Below are positions 40,935-49,197 of a stretch of 64,000 bases of DNA, piece after piece (within the stretch, counting starts at the first letter, position 1; each line of letters begins with the position of its first letter). Made by a program: the position numbers and the translations under genes. The stretch is from contig NZ_CP022685.1 in assembly GCF_002556545.1 (NCBI RefSeq), positions 7,852,001 through 7,916,000 of the forward strand, given 5' to 3'. The stretch is from Streptomyces formicae (GTDB taxonomy: Bacteria; Actinomycetota; Actinomycetes; Streptomycetales; Streptomycetaceae). The notes beneath the pieces were generated by a model. That model did not search any database. It had not been told where the DNA came from and was given only the letters and a program-made list of their open reading frames with translations.

Positions 40935-41339
40935 CTAGGCCCCGTCGGCGCCGCTGTGCGGGCCTTCGGCTCCGTCGCCAGGACCTTCCGTACGCCGCCA
41001 GGTGGCGGACACCGTCATGGTGGCCGAGCCCTTGAGCCCGACGATGCCGAGCTTGAGGTCCTTGCCCACCTCGATGCCGAACTCGACCGTGAACTCCTCC
41101 GGCGGGCGCTCGGCCCGGGACACCGAGGCGTGCACCTCGTCCAGGAGCGGGCCGAGCGGGCTCAGCGTCGCCCGCAGCGCCCCGGCGGCGAGCGCCGCGC
41201 CCCGGCCGCGGCCGGTGGAGACGGGCTCGGGCACGCCGAACTCCGGCGGCAGGGAGCCGGATTCGGGCGCCTGCCCCACGTCGGCGAGCTCGACGCGCAG
41301 CGCGGCTCCCGCCAGGTCGAGTTCCAGGTACTCAGGCAT
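40935..41339 (-). CDS. Trypco1-like (CU044_2847 family) small protein
   Basis: 134 aa, no signal peptide, mostly beta. The N-terminus LELDLAGAALRVEL, the centre EEFTVEFGIEVGKDLKLGIVGLKGSATMTVSATW and the acidic tail match what I recall of the CU044_2847 family, called the trypsin-co-occurring domain because it sits next to protease genes in conflict systems. That is the case here: the protease starts two bases downstream. It may hold the protease inactive or act as sensor. Start ATG 41339. Confidence 0.82.
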   Translation of the reverse strand: MPEYLELDLAGAALRVELADVGQAPESGSLPPEFGVPEPVSTGRGRGAALAAGALRATLSPLGPLLDEVHASVSRAERPPEEFTVEFGIEVGKDLKLGIVGLKGSATMTVSATWRRTEGPGDGAEGPHSGADGA

Positions 41340-41343
41340 GGGA

Positions 41344-42414
41344 TCATTGTGCGGCCAATTCCACGGTACGCGCCGCGAGTTCGCTGATCCGGGCCCCGTC
41401 GAAGCCGAAGACCGCGCTGCTGACGCGGTCCTGGAGGGGCTCGGTCCACCGCGCGGGGATCGCCGCCGCCCCGCACAGGACGCCCGCCACCGAGCCCGCC
41501 GTGGCGCCGTTGGAGTCGGTGTCGAGGCCGCCGCGCACCGTGAGCGCGATGGTCGTGGTGAAGTCGCCCTCGCCGTAGAGCAGTCCGGCGGTCAGCACGG
41601 CGACGTTCGGCACGACGTGGATCCAGCCGAGCCCCGCCGTCTCCTCGCCCACGGTGTCGAGCGTGTCGGCCCAGCCGAGGCCCGCCTCGTGCAGCGAGGC
41701 CACGCGCCGCACGGTGCGCGCGAGGCGGCAGCTCGCGGGGATCACGGTGAGCGCGGTGTCCACGGCCCGGCGCGGCGTGGCCGCGGTGAACGCCGCCGCG
41801 ATCAGCGCGGCCGCCCACATCGCGCCGTAGACCCCGTTGCCCGTGTGGGAGAGCACGGCGTCGCGGCGGGCCAGCGAGGCGGCGCGGCGCGGGTCGCCGG
41901 GCGAGGTCCAGCCGAAGACGTCGGCGCGGATGAGGGCGCCGATGTACTCCTGATAGGGGTTGTCGTACGTCGCGGTGAGCGGCGGCCGCAGCCCGCCCGC
42001 GAGATTGCGGTACGCGGCGCGCTCCGCCGTGAACGTCTGCAAGTACGGCAGGCGCAGCAGCCACAGGTCGCCGACCTGCTCGGTGCTGAACGCGCTCCCG
42101 TGGGTCTCCAGGAGGTGCAGGCCGAGGATCGCGTAGTCGACGTCGTCGTCCCGGCAGCTGCCGCGGATCCGGCCGCGCACGCACCTGCGCCACTCCGGGC
42201 GCAGCGCGAACTCCTCGCCGCCGACGGGTGGTTCGGGAAGGTAGTCGGTGAGCGGCAGGGCGTCGGCGCTCCGCAGATAGCGGTCGATGCGCTCGCGCGT
42301 CCAGTAGTCACCCCGCTCCACCGGTTTGCCGAGCATGTTGCCCGCGATCCGCCCGAGCCATCCGCCGAGCACGCGGTCGGCGAGGCCCGGTCCCGCCGGG
42401 TTCGTGGAGGTCAT
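41344..42414 (-). CDS. ADP-ribosylglycohydrolase family protein
   Basis: 356 aa. Family signatures: LGGWLGRIAGNMLGKPVE at the N-terminus, a metal-binding DDDVDYAILGL near 90-100, HTGNGVYGA in the middle, and GGLDTDSNGATAGSVAG near 300, the characteristic C-terminal Asp motif that binds the two Mg ions. These enzymes remove ADP-ribose from proteins or nucleic acids, or act on ADP-ribosylated small molecules. The gene ends four bases before the Trypco1-like start, so it is the first gene of the conflict operon. It could reverse an ADP-ribosylation linked to the system. Confidence 0.88.
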   Translation of the reverse strand: MTSTNPAGPGLADRVLGGWLGRIAGNMLGKPVERGDYWTRERIDRYLRSADALPLTDYLPEPPVGGEEFALRPEWRRCVRGRIRGSCRDDDVDYAILGLHLLETHGSAFSTEQVGDLWLLRLPYLQTFTAERAAYRNLAGGLRPPLTATYDNPYQEYIGALIRADVFGWTSPGDPRRAASLARRDAVLSHTGNGVYGAMWAAALIAAAFTAATPRRAVDTALTVIPASCRLARTVRRVASLHEAGLGWADTLDTVGEETAGLGWIHVVPNVAVLTAGLLYGEGDFTTTIALTVRGGLDTDSNGATAGSVAGVLCGAAAIPARWTEPLQDRVSSAVFGFDGARISELAARTVELAAQ

Positions 42415-42476
42415 GTCTCCGGTCTACCGAATCCGCACGGATTCCGCGCGGGTTCCTCCTGAGGCCGGAGGCCCGG

Positions 42477-42508
42477 GAGCGGGCCCGGGGCCCCTCCCGG
42501 GCCCGCTC
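42477..42508. terminator. 13-bp-stem hairpin
   Basis: GAGCGGGCCCGGG at 42477-42489 and its exact complement at 42496-42508 lie just past the end of the BCCT gene (42525, leftward), before the conflict operon starts. Confidence 0.75.
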
Positions 42509-42524
42509 AGGGCCTGCCTCCGCC

Positions 42525-44249
42525 TCAGTCCTCGTCCTGGCTCCGAGACCTGGCGATCCGGCGCAGCCGGGGATGCCGTTCCGGGGTCTGTTCCGTGATC
42601 GCGTCGCCGACCATCGTGCGGACCGCGTCGCGCAGGCCGTGCAGCGCGTGGCCGCGTGCGGGGCCCGCGCCGGGGTCCTGGCGCAGTTCCTTGAGCAGGG
42701 CCCAGCACAGCGTCAGCATCACCACGACGAACGGCAGGGCCACCAGGATCGTCGCGCTCTGGAGCGAGCTGAGGCCGCCCGCGACCAGGAGCACCGCGGC
42801 CACCGCGGCCATCAGTACGCCCCAGGTGACGACCAGCCAGGTCGGCGGGTGCAGGGAGCCGCGGCTGCTGAGGGAGCCCATGACCAGGGAGGCCGAGTCG
42901 GCGCTCGTGACGAAGTACGTCATGACGAGGATCATCGCGACCCACGAGGTGATCGTGCCGAGCGGCAGCGCGTCCAGCATCGCGAAGAGCGAGGACTCCG
43001 CGCCCTCCTTGACCTTCTCGGCCATGTCGACCTTGCCGGTGGAGTCGAGCCGGATCCCCGTACCGCCCATCACGCAGAACCAGATGACGGTGGCACCGCT
43101 CGGCACCAGCAGCACGCCGATCAGGAACTCACGGATCGTACGGCCGTGGGAGATCCGCGCGATGAACGTGCCGACGAACGGCGCCCACGACAGCCACCAC
43201 GCCCAGTAGAAGATCGTCCACGCGCCGAGCCAGCTGCTGTCGGTGAAGGCGCCGGTGCGCGAGGCCATCGGCAGGAGCTGGTGGAGGTAGCCGCCGACGC
43301 TCGCCGGGATCGCGTCCAGGATGTAGACGGTCGGTCCGAGCACGAAGACGAACAGCATCAGACAGGCGGCGAGCGCGAGGTTGAGGGTGCTGAGCCACTT
43401 CACGCCCTTGTGCACCCCGGAGAACGCGGAGATCACGAAGGCCGCGCCGAGCGAGACGATGATGATGAGCTGGAGCGTGGTCGAATTCTCCGCGCCCGTC
43501 GTGAGGTTGAGCCCGGTGGCGACCTGGAGGGCGCCCACGCCGAGGCTGGTCGCCGTGCCGAAGACGGTGGCGAAGAGCGCGAGCAGGTCGATGAGACGGC
43601 CCGGCCAGCCCGCCGCGCGCCGCTCGCCGATCAGGGGCACGAAGACCGCGCTGAGACGGTTCCCGCGGCCCTTGCGGAAGCCGGCGTAGGCGAGCGCGAG
43701 GCCCGCGATGCCGTAGATCGCCCAGGGCGTCAGGGTCCAGTGGAAGAACGAGTACTCGAGCGCGGTCCGCGCCGCGCCGCCGGTGCGCGGCTCGGCGGTG
43801 CTGGACGGCGGCGGATTCAGATAGTGGGTGAGGGGCTCGCCGACGCCGTAGAACATCAGGCCGATGCCCATGCCCGCGCTGAACATCATCGCGATCCACG
43901 CGAGGTCGGTGAACTCGGGCCGCGCGTCGTCCTTGCCGAGCCTGATCCGCCCGAATCTGCTCACCGCGATGACCACGCACAGCACGAGGAAGATGTCCGC
44001 GGCGATCACGAAGAGCCAGGCGAAGTTCTCCAGGACCCAGGCGAGCGCCGTGCTCGACGCGCTCTCGAAGGACTTCTTGCCGATCGCCGCCCAGGCGACC
44101 ACCGCGAGGACGGCGACCACGCCGATGCCGATGACGGTGTAGTCAGGGGTGCCGTCCGAGGGCGAGCCGCCCGCGGAGTCCTGGCCGGTGGACGGCGGGC
44201 CCGGCGGACCCTCGTCGGGGAGGGGCTGATCGATCATTTCCGTGCTCAT
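42525..44249 (-). CDS. BCCT-family transporter (betaine/carnitine/choline)
   Basis: 574-aa inner-membrane protein with about twelve hydrophobic segments from residue 37. It carries the BCCT Trp-rich substrate segment FYWAWWLSWAPFVGTF and the GMGIGLMFYGVGEP motif early in the fold. The N-terminal 35 residues are polar and Pro-rich and the C-terminal 60 are charged, consistent with osmosensing tails. Uptake of glycine betaine or a related compound is likely, but the substrate cannot be fixed. Start ATG 44249 is divergent from the glycerate kinase gene. Confidence 0.93.
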   Translation of the reverse strand: MSTEMIDQPLPDEGPPGPPSTGQDSAGGSPSDGTPDYTVIGIGVVAVLAVVAWAAIGKKSFESASSTALAWVLENFAWLFVIAADIFLVLCVVIAVSRFGRIRLGKDDARPEFTDLAWIAMMFSAGMGIGLMFYGVGEPLTHYLNPPPSSTAEPRTGGAARTALEYSFFHWTLTPWAIYGIAGLALAYAGFRKGRGNRLSAVFVPLIGERRAAGWPGRLIDLLALFATVFGTATSLGVGALQVATGLNLTTGAENSTTLQLIIIVSLGAAFVISAFSGVHKGVKWLSTLNLALAACLMLFVFVLGPTVYILDAIPASVGGYLHQLLPMASRTGAFTDSSWLGAWTIFYWAWWLSWAPFVGTFIARISHGRTIREFLIGVLLVPSGATVIWFCVMGGTGIRLDSTGKVDMAEKVKEGAESSLFAMLDALPLGTITSWVAMILVMTYFVTSADSASLVMGSLSSRGSLHPPTWLVVTWGVLMAAVAAVLLVAGGLSSLQSATILVALPFVVVMLTLCWALLKELRQDPGAGPARGHALHGLRDAVRTMVGDAITEQTPERHPRLRRIARSRSQDED

Positions 44250-44406
44250 GACGCACCACTATGGAGCGACAAAGGCTCATTTTTCGCCTGGGCACGCCGT
44301 CCATCGCCGAGGGCGGCCATGGGCAGGGAGCCCCTCCTGCGGTTATGGTCGCAGCGGCGCGACTGCCTTGACGCGAGCAAGGCCCGGAAAGCAAGGGGAA
44401 TGCAAG

Positions 44407-45576
44407 GTGGCGGACGCTGCAGGGACGGCGGGACACGAGCGGCAGGCGCAGCACGTACTCATCGCCGCGGACAAGTTCAAGGGTTCGCTCACGGCCGTCC
44501 AGGTCGCCGAGCGGGTGAAGGCCGGGCTCCACCGGATCGCCCCCAACGTGCCGGTCGAGGCGCTGCCGGTCGCCGACGGCGGCGACGGCACGGTCGCCGC
44601 GGCCGTCGCGGGCGGCTTCGAGCGCCGCGAGGCACGGGTCACCGGGCCGCTGGGCTCCGCGGTGACCGCCGCGTACGCCTTCAAGGACGGCACCGCCGTG
44701 GTGGAGATGGCCGAGGCGTCCGGCCTCCAGCTGCTCCCCGACGGCGTCTTCGCGCCGCTCACGTCCACGACGTACGGCTCCGGAGAGCTGCTCCGCGCGG
44801 CCCTCGACGCGGGCGCCCGCACGATCGTCTTCGGCGTCGGCGGCAGCGCCACGACCGACGGCGGCGCGGGCATGCTGGCCGCGCTCGGCGCGCGCTTCCT
44901 GACCGGGGACGGCGAGCCCGTCGCGCCCGGCGGCGGCCCCCTGAAGGAACTGGCCAGCGCCGATCTGTCGGGCCTCGACCCGCGCCTGAAGGACGTCGAG
45001 ATCGTCCTCGCCAGCGACGTCGACAACCCGCTGACGGGCCCGAAGGGCGCGCCCGCCGTCTACGGCCCGCAGAAGGGCGCGTCCCTCGGCGACGTCGCGG
45101 CCCTGGACGCGGCCCTCGCGCACTTCGCCACGGTCCTGGAGAAGGCGATCGGACCCAAGGCCGCCGAGTACGCGCGGTCGCCCGGCGCGGGAGCGGCGGG
45201 CGGCATCGGATACGGCGCGCTCGTCGGGCTCGGCGCGAGCTTCAGGCCCGGCATCGAGGTCATGCTCGACGTGCTCGGCTTCGCGCCCGCCCTGGAGCGG
45301 GCCACCCTCGTCATCACCGGCGAGGGCTCGCTCGACGAGCAGACGCTGCACGGCAAGGCGCCCGCGGGAGTGGCCGCGGCCGCCAGGGCCGCGGGCATCG
45401 AGGTCGTCGCGGTCTGCGGCCGCCTGGCCCTGGCCCCCGAGGTCCTCGGCAAGGCGGGCATCCGCCGCGCCTACGCCCTCACCGACGTCGAGCCCGACGT
45501 GGCGCGGTGCATCGCGGAGGCGGGCCCCATCCTGGAGACGGCGGCGGAGGGAATCGCCAGGGACTTCCTGGTCTGA
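44407..45576 (+). CDS. Glycerate kinase
   Basis: 389 aa. GlxK-family kinase that phosphorylates glycerate: IAADKFKGSLTAVQVAERV near residue 19, VADGGDGT, GGSATTDGGAGML, LASDVDNPLTGPKGA and ITGEGSLDEQT are all diagnostic. The GTG at 44407 gives an N-terminus of 16 residues before the first strand; translation further upstream would read through a low-complexity stretch. A 13-bp-stem terminator follows at 45612. It links the glyoxylate/glycerate branch to glycolysis. Confidence 0.92.
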   Translation: MADAAGTAGHERQAQHVLIAADKFKGSLTAVQVAERVKAGLHRIAPNVPVEALPVADGGDGTVAAAVAGGFERREARVTGPLGSAVTAAYAFKDGTAVVEMAEASGLQLLPDGVFAPLTSTTYGSGELLRAALDAGARTIVFGVGGSATTDGGAGMLAALGARFLTGDGEPVAPGGGPLKELASADLSGLDPRLKDVEIVLASDVDNPLTGPKGAPAVYGPQKGASLGDVAALDAALAHFATVLEKAIGPKAAEYARSPGAGAAGGIGYGALVGLGASFRPGIEVMLDVLGFAPALERATLVITGEGSLDEQTLHGKAPAGVAAAARAAGIEVVAVCGRLALAPEVLGKAGIRRAYALTDVEPDVARCIAEAGPILETAAEGIARDFLV

Positions 45577-45611
45577 CCTCCGGCTCTTCCATACGTCGAG
45601 TCATCCGTTCA

Positions 45612-45644
45612 GCGAGGCCCCGCCCCACCCCGGCGGGGCCTCGC
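45612..45644 (+). terminator. 13-bp-stem hairpin after glycerate kinase
   Basis: GCGAGGCCCCGCC at 45612-45624 pairs exactly with 45632-45644 over a seven-base loop, 36 bases after the glycerate kinase stop. Confidence 0.8.
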
Positions 45645-45728
45645 CGCCGTTTCGCGACGCCTGTCCTGAAGCCCCCGTATCCGACCCGGGACTTGATCGT
45701 TTCTTCAGGACGTGAAGAGGAGTCGATC

Positions 45729-46334
45729 TTGACAGGGTGGGCGGGCCTCGGCGTCGGGGGCCTGGGCATCGCCACGACCCTGTGCCCGGTGGGCGGCGCG
45801 TCCGTCGCCGCGCACGTCGAGGCGCTCGGCGTGGCCCTGACCGGCCACGTGGAGATCTGCCGGCCGGACGAGCCGGTCGCCGAGGCCGCCGTGACCGTCG
45901 CGCCCGCGCCGGGGCCCGCCGCGCCTCGCTCGGGCCCCCGGCCGCCCGAGGAACCGCCGCAGGAGCCGCCGCGGGACCCCGCGCCGCGCGCCGCCAGGCC
46001 ACCACACCCCGCGCCGCCGTCCCCCGCCCGCCCCGCCGCACCGAGCCAGGCCCCGGCCCCGCCCCGCGTGCGGGAACTCGTCGTCCCCGTACGCCTGGAG
46101 TCCGCCCCGCCCCGCGAGCCACCCGCGCCCGGGCCCCCACCGGACCCCTCCTTCCCCGCGCCGCACTACCGCCCCGCCGAAGGCCCCGAGCCCCCGGTCG
46201 GACGGTCCGTGGTCACCACCACGATGGTCGTCACCACCCCGGCCGTCCTCGCCGCGGCCATGCTGCGGCCGCGCTCGGGCTCCCGCTCGGGCGCCGCTTC
46301 CCGTTCCCACTCCCACTCCGGAGGATCTTCGTGA
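45729..46334 (+). CDS. Pro-rich protein of unknown function
   Basis: I do not recognise it. The chosen start is TTG 45729, seven bases after AGGAG; no ATG or GTG suits. The N-terminal 45 residues (TGWAGLGVGGLGIATTLCPV...) are moderately hydrophobic and could be a membrane or signal-like segment. The middle 110 residues are Pro/Ala/Arg-rich and disordered. A short hydrophobic stretch (TTTMVVTTPAVLAAAML) precedes the Ser/Gly tail. Its stop overlaps the DUF4239 gene start (GTGA), which is the main reason to accept it as a real gene. It may be an envelope-associated partner of the DUF4239 protein. Confidence 0.5.
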   Translation: MTGWAGLGVGGLGIATTLCPVGGASVAAHVEALGVALTGHVEICRPDEPVAEAAVTVAPAPGPAAPRSGPRPPEEPPQEPPRDPAPRAARPPHPAPPSPARPAAPSQAPAPPRVRELVVPVRLESAPPREPPAPGPPPDPSFPAPHYRPAEGPEPPVGRSVVTTTMVVTTPAVLAAAMLRPRSGSRSGAASRSHSHSGGSS

Positions 46335-47086
46335 CGGAATGGCTCGTACTCGCCATCGCCATGGCGCTGGCCTGCGCGGTCGTTCTGACCGTCACCGTCC
46401 TCAGGCACCGCCGCGTGCCCGAGGACGACGACCCGAGTCAGACACCGGACGTCATCGAGTACATGGTGATGATGGTCGGCGTCGTGTACGCGATCGTCCT
46501 CGGACTCGCCATCGCGGGCGTCTGGGAGGCCCGCGGCGCCGCCGAGGACGGCACCCGCCAGGAGGCCCAGGCGCTGCACGAGATCAGCAGCCGCGCCAAG
46601 ATCTACCCGGCCGCCACCCAGGACCGCATCCAGGAGGACGTACGGCGCTACACGCGGCACGTGACGGCCGTGGAGTGGCCGCGCATGATCGAACAGCACG
46701 AACTGACGGACCGGGGCACCGAACTGCTCGACACCCTGCGCCAGGACATCGCCGAGCGCGAGCCCGCCAACGACCTGGAGGCGCAGACCTATCAGCCGCT
46801 GCTCGACCAGGTGGCCGCCGCCGACGAGGCGCGCAGGGCCCGCGCCGACAACGCGGAGGCGACGCTGCCCGGGGTGGTCTGGTTCGGCCTCGTCGCCGGG
46901 GCGATCGTCACCGTCGGCCTGATCTTCACGTTGCAGATCAGGCGCTCCTCACGGGAGTTGCTGCTCGCGGGGACCTTCAGCGCCCTGATCGCCTTCCTGC
47001 TCTTCCTCGTCTGGAACTTCGACGCGCCCTTCGGCAGGTCCGTGACGGAATCGACGAGCGCCTTCCAGGACCTGCTCACCGTCTAG
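46331..47086 (+). CDS. DUF4239-family membrane protein
   Basis: 251 aa. A first transmembrane helix (about 4-24), a second (MVMMVGVVYAIVLGLAIAGVW, about 45-65), a soluble coiled region of 110 residues (QEAQALHEISSRAKIYP to RRARADNAEATLPG), and two terminal helices (VWFGLVAGAIVTVGLIF and LLLAGTFSALIAFLLFLVW). This is the layout of the bestrophin-like DUF4239 family. Role unknown, possibly an ion channel. It overlaps the Pro-rich gene by four bases, and its stop overlaps the end of the convergent PaaX-type gene by four bases. Confidence 0.82.
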   Translation: MTEWLVLAIAMALACAVVLTVTVLRHRRVPEDDDPSQTPDVIEYMVMMVGVVYAIVLGLAIAGVWEARGAAEDGTRQEAQALHEISSRAKIYPAATQDRIQEDVRRYTRHVTAVEWPRMIEQHELTDRGTELLDTLRQDIAEREPANDLEAQTYQPLLDQVAAADEARRARADNAEATLPGVVWFGLVAGAIVTVGLIFTLQIRRSSRELLLAGTFSALIAFLLFLVWNFDAPFGRSVTESTSAFQDLLTV

Positions 47087-47910
47087 CCCGCCGACGACGG
47101 GTCCCGCGCCAGCTCCCGCCAGCAGCGGTCGGCGGGGACCCGCAGCGCGCGCCACATGTCGATGAACAGCTTCGTCGACACAAGCCCCGGCCACCCGGGC
47201 GGCAGGAGCGCCCCGGGCAGCCGGGGGTCCCGCTCGAACGTGCCGCGCCACGCGTGCACGAGCCGGGTGCGCAGCACGAACGCCTCCTCGTCCGACGCCG
47301 CACGCAGCCCGTCGAAACGGTCGACGAACTCCTCGTGCGCGGCCCGCACCGCCGCCAGGTCCCAGGCGCGGGCCACCAGCGCGCCGTCGTCGTCGGCGCG
47401 CGAGACCAGCCACGTGGCCCGCGCGGCCAGGCCCTGCTCCCGCAGCAGCTCCTTGAGAGCGCCCACGCCCCCCGGGTCCGCCGCGATCCAGCCACCGGGC
47501 GCGAGCCGCCCGAACCCCTCGAAGGCCAGCTGCTCCGCCACAAGCGCCCGGCCGTGCGCGGGACCGCGCAGCAGCAACTGCTGCCACTCGCCGTGCCACG
47601 GCGTCTCCAGGACCGCGCGCTCGAGCCGGTGCGTCCAGGCCGTGAGGAGCGCGACCAGACGCGGCTCCAGGACGAGCGCGGTCCACCGCCCCACCGACTC
47701 CGTACGCAGCCAGCCCTCCTGGACGAGCCGGGTGATCGCCCGCCGGGTCGCCGTCTCACCCACCCCGCAGGCGCCGAGCGCGGCCACGACGGCACGGGAC
47801 CACACGCGCGCGTCGCCCGCGTAGCGCACGTACTCGCCGAGCACCGTGAGCAGCAGCGTCCGCGCGCTGGGGGAGCCGTCCGCGCGGCGACGGGTGCGTG
47901 GCCTCTCCAA
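47083..47910 (-). CDS. PaaX-family transcriptional regulator
   Basis: 275 aa. N-terminal winged-helix part (ARTLLLTVLGEYVRYAG to RRAITRLVQEGWLRTESVGR), then the PaaX central segment (WHGEWQQLLLRGPAHG) and a C-terminal part ending in LVHAWRGTFERDPRLPGALLPPGWPG, as in phenylacetate-type repressors. Divergent from a flavin monooxygenase gene across a 34-bp palindrome, so it probably represses that operon and responds to an aryl-CoA-like ligand. Start at 47910, from which the HTH begins at about residue 18. Confidence 0.88.
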   Translation of the reverse strand: MERPRTRRRADGSPSARTLLLTVLGEYVRYAGDARVWSRAVVAALGACGVGETATRRAITRLVQEGWLRTESVGRWTALVLEPRLVALLTAWTHRLERAVLETPWHGEWQQLLLRGPAHGRALVAEQLAFEGFGRLAPGGWIAADPGGVGALKELLREQGLAARATWLVSRADDDGALVARAWDLAAVRAAHEEFVDRFDGLRAASDEEAFVLRTRLVHAWRGTFERDPRLPGALLPPGWPGLVSTKLFIDMWRALRVPADRCWRELARDPSSAG

Positions 47911-47956
47911 CGTCCCCTGCCTGTCTGCCTGTTGACCTCTTCGGCGCCCCGGTATA

Positions 47957-47990
47957 GGACGTAAGAATTCGAGCGCTCGATATTACGTCC
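47957..47990. promoter_or_regulatory. 34-bp palindromic operator of the PaaX-type regulator
   Basis: Outer arms GGACGTAA and TTACGTCC flank a perfect 12-bp centre TCGAGCGCTCGA at 47969-47980. It is almost exactly symmetrical and lies between the PaaX-type gene and the monooxygenase gene. A TATAGG-like -10 precedes it. Confidence 0.82.
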
Positions 47991-48018
47991 AATGTCATCG
48001 CCCACGGAAGGCGTACGC

Positions 48019-49197
48019 ATGGATCACCGGAGTCGCCCCGTCCCGCTCCCGCCCACCCGCTTCGGCGTCTTCCTGGCGCCCTACCACGGGCTCGCGTCGC
48101 ACCCCGCGCTACAGCTCCGCCGCGACCTCGACCTGGTGCGCCACCTCGACGCCCTCGGCTTCGACGAGGCGTGGATCGGCGAGCACCACTCCGCCGGGTA
48201 CGAGACGATCGCGTCGCCGGAGGTCTTCATCGCGGCGGCGGCCGAGCACACGCGCCGGATCAGGCTCGGCACGGGCGTGAACTCCCTGCCCTACCACCAC
48301 CCGCTGATCCTCGCGGACCGCGTCCGCCAGCTCGACCACCAGACCATGGGGCGGGTGATGCTGGGCGCGGGCCCGGGGCAGCTGGCCTCCGACGCCTTCA
48401 TGATGGGCATCGACCCGCTGCGGCAGCGCGCCATGATGGCCGAGGCCCTGGAGGCCGTCGTGCGGCTCTTGCGCGGCGAGACCGTCACGATGCGCACGGA
48501 CTGGTTCGAACTGGCAGAGGCGCGCCTCCAGCTGCGTTCCCACGGCCCTGAGGGCGTCGAGCTGGCGGTCGCCTCCGCCGTCTCGCCCTCGGGCGCCGTG
48601 CAGGCGGGGCGGCACGGCATCGGACTGCTCTCGCTGGCGGCCGCCGCCCCCGCCGGTCTCGCCGCGCTGACCGGGAACTGGGCCGCGTACGAGAAGTCCT
48701 GCGCCGAGCACGGCCACACCGCCGACCGCGCCGCCTGGCGGCTCGTGGTGCCGATGCACCTCGCGGAGACCGCAGCGCAGGCCCGCGCCCAGGCCGCGTA
48801 CGGCGTCCTCGACCTGGTCCGCTATCTCGAGGGCCTCTCGGACACGACGCTGCCGTGGGGCCGCACCGAGCAGGACGCGCTCGACCGCTGGACCGGCGAG
48901 GGCTTCCCCGTCTTCGGCGTCGCCACCATCGGCACCCCGGCGGACGCCATCGCCCGCATCGAGGCTCTCGCGGAAGCCTCCGGCGGTTTCGGCACCCTGC
49001 TCCTGCTCGACCTGCCGACCGGCACCCCTGAGGCGAAGCGGCGCAGCTACGAACTCTTCGCCGAGTACGTGGTGCCGCACTTCACCGGCGCCAACCGGGC
49101 CCGCGAGGAGTCCATGGCCTGGGCCCGCGCGCACAGTGAGCGGTTCCTCGGCGCGATGCGCGCGGCCGTCGATGCCGCCGTCACGGACGCGCGATGA
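48019..49197 (+). CDS. LLM-class flavin-dependent monooxygenase
   Basis: 392-aa luciferase-like TIM-barrel protein. RFGVFLAPYHG, EAWIGEHHSAGYETI, RIRLGTGVNSLPYHHP, MLGAGPGQLASDAFMMGID and the C-terminal YELFAEYVVPHF match bacterial luciferase-type monooxygenases. It uses reduced FMN (or F420) to oxidise an unknown substrate. The ATG at 48019 has GGAAGG seven bases upstream; an ATG at 47992 lies next to the palindrome and has no ribosome site. The stop overlaps the dehydrogenase start (ATGA), and the PaaX-type regulator probably controls both. Confidence 0.88.
   Translation: MDHRSRPVPLPPTRFGVFLAPYHGLASHPALQLRRDLDLVRHLDALGFDEAWIGEHHSAGYETIASPEVFIAAAAEHTRRIRLGTGVNSLPYHHPLILADRVRQLDHQTMGRVMLGAGPGQLASDAFMMGIDPLRQRAMMAEALEAVVRLLRGETVTMRTDWFELAEARLQLRSHGPEGVELAVASAVSPSGAVQAGRHGIGLLSLAAAAPAGLAALTGNWAAYEKSCAEHGHTADRAAWRLVVPMHLAETAAQARAQAAYGVLDLVRYLEGLSDTTLPWGRTEQDALDRWTGEGFPVFGVATIGTPADAIARIEALAEASGGFGTLLLLDLPTGTPEAKRRSYELFAEYVVPHFTGANRAREESMAWARAHSERFLGAMRAAVDAAVTDAR

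Noticed and set aside
44290..44406. Possible structured RNA between BCCT and glycerate kinase genes
   Set aside because: The stretch has some pairing but no tRNA cloverleaf, SRP or known riboswitch core that I can trace.
42573..46334. 1253-codon open frame covering the BCCT and glycerate kinase genes
   Set aside because: Only its last 201 codons (from TTG 45729) look independent of coding on other frames; the rest is antisense to BCCT or out of frame with glycerate kinase.
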